51,810 bases of DNA from an uncultured Halieaceae bacterium (lineage in GTDB: Bacteria; Pseudomonadota; Gammaproteobacteria; Pseudomonadales; Halieaceae). Numbering within the stretch: the stretch's first letter is position 1; the number at the start of each line of letters is the position of its first letter. The stretch covers positions 1 to 51,810 of the forward strand of contig CAJXNM010000019.1 in the NCBI GenBank assembly GCA_913057135.1, written 5' to 3'. Below, one piece after another: positions 39,990-47,464 of the stretch. The notes under the pieces are model-generated. The model searched no databases and had not been told where the DNA came from. It saw only the letters and a list, made by a program, of their open reading frames with translations. A program made the position numbers and the translations under genes.

Positions 39990-42496
39990 TGAACGAGGCT
40001 GCTGTAGCCCCAATACAATGGTGGCAACAAACGTATGACGACGATTGGACGGTCGCCGAGATGTTGGCGAAACTCACAGGCGATTATGCCGATTTACCCG
40101 TATTGGAGTTAGCATCGGGTGAGCGACTAAGCCACGCGGTCATTCATAAGCGGGCAGCCTGTGTGCGTACATCTCTAGCGGAAAAACTGCCAGCTAGAAG
40201 CGTAGTCGCCGTGTTGCTACCACTTGGTGCGGAATACATGGTAGCGGTTTGCGCTGTTTTCAGTTCTGACTATGTGTTTACTGCACTCGACCCGGACTCA
40301 CCGCCGGAACGAAACCTAAAAATCCTAGAAGCAACGAATGCAAAATTATTGTTGACCAATGATGGTTGTATGGAATCGGCACAGCAATTAAGCACACGCT
40401 ACGGTATTGAGCTCTTATCAATTCAAGCTACCTACACACAGGCGCCTACGCCAGCGAACATATCAGTTCGAGCAGACGATATAGCGGCTTTGCTGGCTAC
40501 CAGCGGCTCCACAGGTGAGCCCAAGATTGTTGTGCGCAGCCATCGCAGTTACTCACACGCCATCTACTCTTTTGGCGCTCTTACCAGTGCCCAACCAGGT
40601 GAGCTTATTTTGACTGTCGGGTCTCCCGCATATGTGGGCACCCTTAATGCTTGCTTAACTGTTCTACTGAACGGCCAGTGCGTGAGAGCCTTTCCGGCCA
40701 ACGATACGAATGTCGTAGAGTTTGAAGCATTTGCCCGACACAATCCCGTTAACCAAATAGATTGCTCACCAGCTTTACTTCGGTTGTTGACAGCTGCGCC
40801 TGAGGCGAGAATCAACAACCCAGCAATACGTCGAGTGTTCACATCTGGCGCCGCTTTGCTCAAGTCGGATGTAAATCGGTTTCAAGAGGTTTTTGGGCGC
40901 CATGTTGAGCTGGTCGCAAATTACGGCTCAACCGAAGCTGGACCGATGATTTGTGGCCGCTACCGCGATCAAATCTTTGCAGGTGACGGTGGCACACCGT
41001 TAAGCAATTTGGCACATGGTTGCCAGCTAGAAATTATTGATGAGAGCGGTGAATTGGTGGGTGTTGGCCAAGAGGGTAGCATCCGCGTACGCAGCAAGTA
41101 CTTCGCCCAAGGTTATTTGAATGCACCTGAACAAACCCAAGCCACATTTAAAAACGACCACAACGGCGCTTATTTGTTAACAGGTGACCGTGGCTATTTT
41201 GACGAAAACGGCCAGCTAACGATTCTGGGTCGCGCAGATAGGCAATTTAGCCGCCATGGTCGGCGCTTTGATTATGGTGAAATCGAGGTTGCCATTCGCA
41301 GCCAGGGGGAATGGGCAGATGCCGTTGTGGATTACTGCGAGCTGCCCGACCGGCAGGCGATGCTGGTGGTTTTGGTTAAAGCACACCACCAAAACGCCTG
41401 TGTAGATGCGTTGCGCGATTACCTCTATACGGAATTACCACCAGCCGCGATTCCGTCACGCTATATCGCTGTTAATAGCATCCCCAAAACAGCCTCAGGC
41501 AAAGTCGACTACGCTGCGTGTCGCAGGCTAATTCTTGGCAAGGTGACACTACACCCAGACGGCCTTGGCGGCCCACCACAAGGTACGCTGGAAAACTGGT
41601 TAGCCGATTGCTGGGAAGAGTTGTTTAACTGCCGGCGCCCTGGTCGGGATGATAATTTCTTCTCGATGGGTGGCGATTCATTGGCCGCTATGCAATTGAT
41701 TACTCTATTAGAGCAACGTTTTGGCTATAAGTTGGCGCTGGATCAGTTTGCCGAATCCCAAACAATTGCCAAACAGGCTCAGTTGTTAACAAGTACTCAA
41801 CGTCAAAGCAAGCCTCTTATCTGCTTGAGGCAAGGAAAACCCGATACCGATTTAATGATATTAATACCCGGTGTTGGCGGCCATGCCTGGGTCTTTGGCC
41901 ACATTTTGCGGCACCTGCAGTCTGAATTGACGGTATACGGGGTGAGCTTTCAGGCATTGCTGGCTGATGTGCCTCGGGCAAACGAGCAAAACTTTCACCG
42001 CGTATTGGCAAGTAAAATCAAAGAACTTGCCGAGCAGCGACGGGTCATCATTGCCGGCTACTCTTTGGGGGCTGTATTGGCTACCCAGCAAATTCAGTAT
42101 CTGGCAGCGTTGTCTATACGTGTCCATAAGCTGCTGCTTATCGACCCAATGCAATCTGGCTCATGGCTGCATGGGGCAAAAAAAATGTTCCTCCGCAATC
42201 GCCGCCAGTTGGCTTCAGCGAAACCGCAACACGAATTGCGGTATCTGCTCGATAGCGAGATAGCTCAGCAAGCAAAAGTTTTAAAGCGTATTGCTCGACG
42301 GCAGCCACAGCTAACTGGAATTGACGTTAGCGTGTTGTACTCACGTGACTCTCAATCTGAAGCCTTGGCTGCCTGGGTAAGAGGTGCAAATACGAAGCAC
42401 TTGCATTGCGGCCATCTGGCACTGATGCGCCCACCGTATGCAGAGGAAACAGCAACCTGGCTGGATCGTCAACTCGTGTGTGTTAACACGCCCTAG
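39989..42496 (+). CDS. Single-module synthetase: adenylation - carrier - thioesterase (A-T-TE)
   Basis: 835 residues from ATG 39989. Adenylation domain about 1-520: TSGSTGEPK (171-179), NYGSTEAGP (311-319), TGDRGYFDENG from 398, GRADRQFSRHGRRFDYGEIE (414-433), and catalytic Lys505 in TASGK. Carrier domain about 530-605 with phosphopantetheine Ser564 in MGGDSL. Thioesterase about 615-830 with GYSLG (Ser692), Asp719 and His809. It activates a carboxylic acid as adenylate, loads it on its own carrier, and releases or condenses it. In the A4 region (SPAYVGTLNACLTVLLNG) the aspartate that normally holds an alpha-amino group is not evident, so an aryl, keto or fatty acid is more likely than an amino acid. 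No condensation domain, tailoring enzyme or exporter is adjacent. It seems more AT-rich than its neighbours and is flanked by direct repeats. Confidence 0.85.
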   Translation: MNEAAVAPIQWWQQTYDDDWTVAEMLAKLTGDYADLPVLELASGERLSHAVIHKRAACVRTSLAEKLPARSVVAVLLPLGAEYMVAVCAVFSSDYVFTALDPDSPPERNLKILEATNAKLLLTNDGCMESAQQLSTRYGIELLSIQATYTQAPTPANISVRADDIAALLATSGSTGEPKIVVRSHRSYSHAIYSFGALTSAQPGELILTVGSPAYVGTLNACLTVLLNGQCVRAFPANDTNVVEFEAFARHNPVNQIDCSPALLRLLTAAPEARINNPAIRRVFTSGAALLKSDVNRFQEVFGRHVELVANYGSTEAGPMICGRYRDQIFAGDGGTPLSNLAHGCQLEIIDESGELVGVGQEGSIRVRSKYFAQGYLNAPEQTQATFKNDHNGAYLLTGDRGYFDENGQLTILGRADRQFSRHGRRFDYGEIEVAIRSQGEWADAVVDYCELPDRQAMLVVLVKAHHQNACVDALRDYLYTELPPAAIPSRYIAVNSIPKTASGKVDYAACRRLILGKVTLHPDGLGGPPQGTLENWLADCWEELFNCRRPGRDDNFFSMGGDSLAAMQLITLLEQRFGYKLALDQFAESQTIAKQAQLLTSTQRQSKPLICLRQGKPDTDLMILIPGVGGHAWVFGHILRHLQSELTVYGVSFQALLADVPRANEQNFHRVLASKIKELAEQRRVIIAGYSLGAVLATQQIQYLAALSIRVHKLLLIDPMQSGSWLHGAKKMFLRNRRQLASAKPQHELRYLLDSEIAQQAKVLKRIARRQPQLTGIDVSVLYSRDSQSEALAAWVRGANTKHLHCGHLALMRPPYAEETATWLDRQLVCVNTP

Positions 42497-42559
42497 GCAA
42501 CGGTAAGAAGGATAAACCCGCCCCCATCCGACACACAAAGACGTCACGTCGATCGGCAT

Positions 42560-42575
42560 ACCCAGTGTACACTCG
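42560..42575 (+). repeat. 16-bp direct repeat, copy 2
   Basis: ACCCAGTGTACACTCG, identical to 39630-39645 and 2930 bases from it. It lies in the 164-base gap before pip, together with no other clear element. Confidence 0.85.
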
Positions 42576-42660
42576 GGTCTTAACAATAGCGGCACCCCCT
42601 TGGTCTCAAGAAAGGACTAAAGGAACTCCAGGTGCCTTCTTCTGTTGAGAGTGTTGATTA

Positions 42661-43614
42661 ATGCCTGAGTTATATCCACCCATCGATCCTTATGAGCATG
42701 GCCATCTGGATGTTGGCGATGGCCATCGTGTGTATTACGAAGTCTGCGGTAATCCCATGGGATTACCCTGTGTTTTCGTGCATGGAGGCCCGGGTGGTGG
42801 CGCTACCGAGGCAGCGCGGCGTTTTTTCGACCCCAGTGTTTACCGCATTGTTGTGTTTGACCAGCGTGGTTGCGGACGATCGACGCCCCATGCGTCGTTG
42901 GAAGACAACACGACGTGGCATCTGGTTGCGGATATGGAGCGATTGCGGGCGCACCTAAGCATTGAGCGCTGGCTGGTGTTCGGTGGTTCTTGGGGCAGTA
43001 CCTTGGCATTGGCCTATGCCCAGACCCATCCACAGGCCGTGACCGCCCTCGTGCTTCGAGGTATTTTTCTGCTGCGTCCTCAGGAAATCCGATGGTTCTA
43101 CCAAGAGGGTGCCTGCGCTCTGTATCCCGACAGCTGGGAGCATTATCTGGCGCCTATTCCAACGGAAGAACGCGATGATTTGGTGGCCGCTTATTACAAG
43201 CGTTTGACGTGTGATGACGAAGCCGTTCGGTTGGAAGCGGCACGTGCCTGGTCGGTGTGGGAGGCCTCTGCCAGTTTCCTTGAGCAGAACAGCGCCTTCA
43301 TGGAGCAGCTTGATGAGCCCGAAGCTGCATTGCCTATGGCACGCATTGAGTGTCACTACTTTGTGAACGGCGGCTTTTTTACCAGCCCTAATCAGCTCCT
43401 CGAAAATATCGACAGTATTCGGCATATTCCAGCGGTTATTGTGCAGGGACGTTACGACGTCGTTTGCCCCGCCATGAGTGCTTGGGATTTACACAAGGCA
43501 TGGCCTGAAGCTGAGCTGCAAATGATTGCCACCGCCGGTCACTCGGCATTTGACCCGGCAAATACCGCAGCCTTGGTTGCTGCCACCGATCGCTTTAGGT
43601 GTCTTGCCGAATGA
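42661..43614 (+). CDS. pip: Prolyl iminopeptidase
   Basis: 317 residues. An alpha/beta-hydrolase that removes N-terminal proline from peptides in the cytosol (S33 family). Oxyanion HGGPGGG (41-47), nucleophile Ser110 in GGSWGS, Asp266 (GRYDVVCP) and His294 (AGHSAFDP). The cap domain is in the middle, and a fragment of a related gene covering part of it lies at 39698-39820. No strong Shine-Dalgarno precedes ATG 42661. Confidence 0.95.
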   Translation: MPELYPPIDPYEHGHLDVGDGHRVYYEVCGNPMGLPCVFVHGGPGGGATEAARRFFDPSVYRIVVFDQRGCGRSTPHASLEDNTTWHLVADMERLRAHLSIERWLVFGGSWGSTLALAYAQTHPQAVTALVLRGIFLLRPQEIRWFYQEGACALYPDSWEHYLAPIPTEERDDLVAAYYKRLTCDDEAVRLEAARAWSVWEASASFLEQNSAFMEQLDEPEAALPMARIECHYFVNGGFFTSPNQLLENIDSIRHIPAVIVQGRYDVVCPAMSAWDLHKAWPEAELQMIATAGHSAFDPANTAALVAATDRFRCLAE

Positions 43615-43619
43615 CAAGT

Positions 43620-43654
43620 GCCCCATTGTGTTTTGGCGCTTTAGTGAATGGGGC
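43620..43654 (+). terminator. Hairpin after pip
   Basis: GCCCCATT (43620-43627) and AATGGGGC (43647-43654), eight perfect pairs with a 19-base loop, immediately after the pip stop. No U-run. Possibly an mRNA-stabilising or weak terminator structure. Confidence 0.4.
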
Positions 43655-43663
43655 TAATTGGGT

Positions 43664-43684
43664 GCTCTCGCGTGTCTAGAGAGC
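43664..43684 (+). promoter_or_regulatory. Hairpin covering the trmL ribosome binding site
   Basis: GCTCTC (43664-43669) pairs with GAGAGC (43679-43684), nine-base loop. The 3' arm contains the only Shine-Dalgarno-like sequence (GAGAG) of trmL, whose ATG is at 43690. Confidence 0.35.
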
Positions 43685-43689
43685 AAATC

Positions 43690-44157
43690 ATGCTGCCCCA
43701 TGTCGTTCTGTACCAACCCGAAATTCCACCGAATACCGGCAACATTATTAGATTGTGTGCCAACACCGGCTTTGCCCTGCATCTGATTAAGCCCATGGGG
43801 TTTGCGCTGGAAGACAAACGGCTGCGTCGCGCTGGCCTTGATTATCATGAGTATGCGCGTGTCAGTGAGTGGTCATCGTTACAGCACTACTGCCAGGCAC
43901 ACCCCGAGCGGCGTCTGATCGCCATCGAGACTGGGGGCGATCAGGTCTATACAGAGGTTGGCTACCAGCCCACTGACACCCTTGTGTTCGGACCTGAAAC
44001 ACGGGGCTTGACGGCCGATGTCCTGGCCCAGCTCGATACCGTCATCGTTGCTCGACTACCCATGGTACCCACCAGACGCAGTCTGAACTTGTCCAATTGT
44101 GTTGCCACGGTGGTTTATGAGGCATGGCGTCAACTGGAATTTGTGGGTGGCGAGTAA
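43690..44157 (+). CDS. trmL: tRNA (cytidine/uridine-34 2'-O)-methyltransferase TrmL
   Basis: 155 residues from ATG 43690; the frame is open 14 codons further upstream but the family begins MLPHVVLYQPEIPPNTGNII. SPOUT-fold features: NTGNIIRLCANTG, LRRAGLDYHEYA, LVFGPETRGL, and VPTRRSLNLSNCVATVVYEA, which forms the knot and SAM site. It methylates the wobble ribose of tRNA-Leu isoacceptors in E. coli. Confidence 0.94.
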   Translation: MLPHVVLYQPEIPPNTGNIIRLCANTGFALHLIKPMGFALEDKRLRRAGLDYHEYARVSEWSSLQHYCQAHPERRLIAIETGGDQVYTEVGYQPTDTLVFGPETRGLTADVLAQLDTVIVARLPMVPTRRSLNLSNCVATVVYEAWRQLEFVGGE

Positions 44158-44299
44158 AGGCCGTCGCTCTATGGTGAGTGGCTGCCGCACTGCTTAGATC
44201 ATGTGTGGCTATGCGTCTGAATGGACGGTAGGCACCGATCGGTCCAAACCGTAAACTGCAAAACCCAATAACGATAGCGTCTCGAATAAGGAATAGCAG

Positions 44300-45454
44300 A
44301 TGAGCAAAGGTCCCCTCGCCGGTTTGAAAGTGGTCGAAATCGCTGGGATTGGCCCGGCCCCCTGTGCCGGTATGATGCTGGCCGACTTGGGTGCCGACGT
44401 GGTGTTGGTAGAGCGACGTTCAAGCCAGTCCGCAAGTGGCGATGCGCCCGCTGACGGCTATCAGGCTGCTATTTATAACCGCGGTAAGCGCTCTATAGCC
44501 CTCGATCTTAAGCAGCCTGCCGCTATCGATGTCGTACTATCGCTGGTTGCTGATGCCGATATTTTGATTGAAGGTTTTCGGCCGGGTGTTATGGAGCGCC
44601 TGGGCTTGGGCCCTGAGGTCTGTCTGGAGCGCAATCCCCGTTTGGTTTACGGGCGCATGACGGGGTGGGGCCAGACCGGACCCCTGGCAAAAAGTGCGGG
44701 GCACGACCCCAACTACATTGCTCTCAGCGGCGCCCTGTGGGCGGGTAGTGGTCCCGATCGCCCACCCACAGCACCACTCACCCTGGTAGGTGATGTCGGT
44801 GGTGGCACCATGGTGCTGTTACTGGGTGTGCTAAGCGCGGTATTTCATGCGAAAAGTACCGGCGAGGGTCAGGTCGTGGATGCTGCCATTACCGATGGCT
44901 CGGCCTATATTTCTACCCTGTTACGGATGATGCATAACACCGGTCAATTATCCGATGAGGCCGGCAGTGGTTGGAGTGATTACGGCTCACCGTGGAATGA
45001 CAATTACCCCTGTGCCGATGGCCACTACATCTCGATTTGTGCATTGGAGCCACAGTTTTACGCACTCCTTATGGACAAGTTAGGGCTCGCGGACCACCCT
45101 GTCTTTGCCAATCAGTGGGATAAAAGCCAGTGGCCAGAGGGTAAGCGCATTATTGCGGAGGTATTTAAGGGTAAAACACGTCAACAGTGGTGCGATTTGC
45201 TTGAAGGCACCGACGCTTGTTTCGCGCCGGTATTGAATATGTCAGAGGCCACCGAGCATCCCCACAATAAAGCACGCGGGACCTTCACCACAGTGGATGG
45301 CGTGTTGCAGCCAAGCCCCGCACCAAGTTTCAGTCGTACAGTAACGACACCGGGTCATGTGCCCTACGCGGGTCAGCATAACGCCTCACTCCTTGCGTCA
45401 CTGGGTTACGACGACCAGAGGATTAGCCAGCTTCGTGAGCAAGGCGTCATCTAG
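44300..45454 (+). CDS. CaiB/BaiF family CoA-transferase (alpha-methylacyl-CoA racemase-like)
   Basis: 384 residues, ATG with AAGGAA seven bases upstream. Class III CoA-transferase fold. The residues that form the racemase triad in the mycobacterial enzyme are present: His135 (AGHDPNY), Asp165 (GDVGGGT) and Glu250 (ALEPQFY), which favours 2-methylacyl-CoA epimerisation over CoA transfer. EGFRPGVMERLGLGPEV is a family hallmark. It would help degrade branched fatty acids or sterol side chains. The next gene starts 20 bases before its stop. Confidence 0.88.
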   Translation: MSKGPLAGLKVVEIAGIGPAPCAGMMLADLGADVVLVERRSSQSASGDAPADGYQAAIYNRGKRSIALDLKQPAAIDVVLSLVADADILIEGFRPGVMERLGLGPEVCLERNPRLVYGRMTGWGQTGPLAKSAGHDPNYIALSGALWAGSGPDRPPTAPLTLVGDVGGGTMVLLLGVLSAVFHAKSTGEGQVVDAAITDGSAYISTLLRMMHNTGQLSDEAGSGWSDYGSPWNDNYPCADGHYISICALEPQFYALLMDKLGLADHPVFANQWDKSQWPEGKRIIAEVFKGKTRQQWCDLLEGTDACFAPVLNMSEATEHPHNKARGTFTTVDGVLQPSPAPSFSRTVTTPGHVPYAGQHNASLLASLGYDDQRISQLREQGVI

Positions 45455-46415
45455 TCGACTGAGCCCCTGGCTCACCCAGCGCTGGCTACCGGGGCCACCG
45501 CTCATCCATTTTTTGCTGCTCGGCGGACTGTTGTTGGCGCTGTCTCGATGGTTGATCCCCGATCCACTGCCTGTGTTGGGGCCGCCTGATGTGGGTCGTC
45601 TGTCGGCCCGGGTGGCGGATTATGCTAATACCACCGGTAGATCCCCGACTGACGCGGTTCTTGAAGAGTTTGAGCAAATGGAACTGCGCGATGAGTTGTT
45701 ATTTCGCGAGGCGTTAGCACGGGAATGGCACACCCGTGATCAAGTGGTTGCCAACCGGCTTATTCAAAACACTCAATTCCTCTACCCTCAAACCGCCCTG
45801 ACAGCGGGGGCAGCCGTTGAAAAGGGTCTCGCCCTGAATATGCACCTTACCGATGAAGTTATTCGTCGGCGCTTAGTTCAAATGATGGAGCAGGAGTTGC
45901 TGCGACGTGTCGACTTTGCACCCATCGACGAGGCGGTATTACGGTCTGCCTACAGCGAGCGAATCGCCTCATTGAAAACACCTGCGTCTATTAGCTTCAG
46001 CCATGTGTTTCTGGGGGAGATAGATGAAACCCAGGCCAAAGATACGCTTCGGTCGATACGTGACGCCAATCACTCCGAATCCGATGCGAGGGCAATGGGT
46101 AAACCATTTTTAAATGGCTATACCTTTCAAGGTCAGACCTGGCAGCAGGTAACTAATCGCTTCGGGGACAATTTTTCGGCGGTTTTAGCGGAGCAATTAT
46201 TGGCAATGCCAAAGCATACCGGGTGGCTTGAACCCATTGTCTCGCCATTTGGTTGGCACTTGGTTTTTATCGACGACTTTCAGCCTGAGTCGACCCAAAC
46301 CTTTGAGCAAGCCGTTGACCAGCTTCGCTGGCAGTTGCAGCAGGAGCGGGAAAGGGATGCCTTGAGCGCTGCTATTAACGCGTTAATGACCAACTATCAG
46401 GTGCGGCTACTGTGA
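45435..46415 (+). CDS. Membrane-anchored parvulin-type peptidyl-prolyl isomerase
   Basis: 326 residues from GTG 45435; the frame is open further, into the CoA-transferase gene. One N-terminal membrane helix (about 22-42, LIHFLLLGGLLLAL) puts the rest in the periplasm. A helical SurA/PpiD-like chaperone region precedes a PpiC-type domain (about 190-300, SFSHVFLGEIDETQ, SAVLAEQLLAMPKHTGWLEP, SPFGWHLVFIDDF). The C terminus is a coiled coil. The next gene overlaps by four bases, so it probably assists folding of, or works with, that membrane protein. Confidence 0.87.
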   Translation: MSKASSSRLSPWLTQRWLPGPPLIHFLLLGGLLLALSRWLIPDPLPVLGPPDVGRLSARVADYANTTGRSPTDAVLEEFEQMELRDELLFREALAREWHTRDQVVANRLIQNTQFLYPQTALTAGAAVEKGLALNMHLTDEVIRRRLVQMMEQELLRRVDFAPIDEAVLRSAYSERIASLKTPASISFSHVFLGEIDETQAKDTLRSIRDANHSESDARAMGKPFLNGYTFQGQTWQQVTNRFGDNFSAVLAEQLLAMPKHTGWLEPIVSPFGWHLVFIDDFQPESTQTFEQAVDQLRWQLQQERERDALSAAINALMTNYQVRLL

Positions 46416-47458
46416 CCGCGACCTGCTATGACTTGCCAGCTAGTTCTCAGTGGCGTGTGCTCATACGCGGTTTGGTGGCGTACTCAGTGGGCGTTGTTTT
46501 GTGTTTGCTCACTAGCACTGCTTGCGCGCATCGCTTTGCACCCTCTGCCTTAACCATCACGCAGCTTAACGACAGCGAATACAGCGTGACGTGGAAGACA
46601 CCGCTGCAGTCGATAACTACGACGCCGTTACGTGTGGAGTTACCAGCTCTTTGTGAGGCGTTACAAACATCGCCTTGGGTGCCCGAGGGTACGGGTAAGG
46701 TGCGTCAACTGAGCGTGTCCTGCAACGGCCAGCTAACGGGGTCAACGATTCGCATACACGGCCTGCCTGAACATCAAACATCGGTTGTATTGGCTCTTAA
46801 TCTGGTCAATGGCATCCAGCATCAGGCCGTACTGACCCCCCGGTCTCAGACCTTTGTTGTACCAAGAGAGCCTAATCCCTGGCAGGTGATAGGCCGTTAT
46901 ACGGTGCTGGGCGGCGAGCACATATGGGCCGGAATCGATCATCTATTATTCGTTATGGGGTTGCTAATGCTCGTGGGGGGCGGTACCCGCCTCTACATAA
47001 CGATTACAGCATTTACCCTGGGACACAGTGTCACCTTGGCAATGGTCACCTTGGGTTTGTTTCGCTACCCGGTTGCTCTAATTGAATTGCTTATAGCGGC
47101 TTCAGTGTTGTTGCTTGCTGTGGAATTGACGCGTCCGGGGGGCAGTTCGCGGCTATGGCGGTCGCCCTGGTGGTTGGCTGGTGTATTTGGGTTGTTACAC
47201 GGCATGGGCTTTGCTGGGGCGCTCGCGGAAACAGGTTTGCCCCAACGTCACGCACCACTCGCTCTGTTGTTCTTTAATATCGGTATTGAACTGGGGCAAC
47301 TGAGTTTTATTGCTGTGTTATTGGTACTAAAGGCGGTGGTTAAACGCACAATGCCTCTTCGGCCAGTGGCCTTCGATCAAATGCCTGTGTTGGTATTAGG
47401 GACGCTCAGCGCCATGTGGTGTATTGAGCGAGGCTTAGAAGTACTCAGTATCCTATGA
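46412..47458 (+). CDS. HupE/UreJ-family membrane protein
   Basis: 348 residues, GTG start overlapping the isomerase stop. An N-terminal signal or anchor (about 18-39, ending STACAH), an extracytoplasmic beta-rich domain (40-160), and a C-terminal block of about six membrane helices. The second half carries the family motifs GIDHLLFVMGLL, FTLGHSVTLA, FGLLHGMGFAGAL and FNIGIELGQL, rich in His and Asp inside membrane helices and suggestive of metal (Ni/Co) passage. The hydrogenase or urease genes that classical HupE/UreJ serve are absent here, so the substrate is unknown. Confidence 0.85.
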   Translation: MTATCYDLPASSQWRVLIRGLVAYSVGVVLCLLTSTACAHRFAPSALTITQLNDSEYSVTWKTPLQSITTTPLRVELPALCEALQTSPWVPEGTGKVRQLSVSCNGQLTGSTIRIHGLPEHQTSVVLALNLVNGIQHQAVLTPRSQTFVVPREPNPWQVIGRYTVLGGEHIWAGIDHLLFVMGLLMLVGGGTRLYITITAFTLGHSVTLAMVTLGLFRYPVALIELLIAASVLLLAVELTRPGGSSRLWRSPWWLAGVFGLLHGMGFAGALAETGLPQRHAPLALLFFNIGIELGQLSFIAVLLVLKAVVKRTMPLRPVAFDQMPVLVLGTLSAMWCIERGLEVLSIL

Positions 47459-47464
47459 TGAAGG

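Noticed and set aside
39630-42575. 16-bp repeats as a transposon target-site duplication
   Set aside because: No transposase, no terminal inverted repeats, and the pip fragment beside copy 1 is better explained by homologous recombination.
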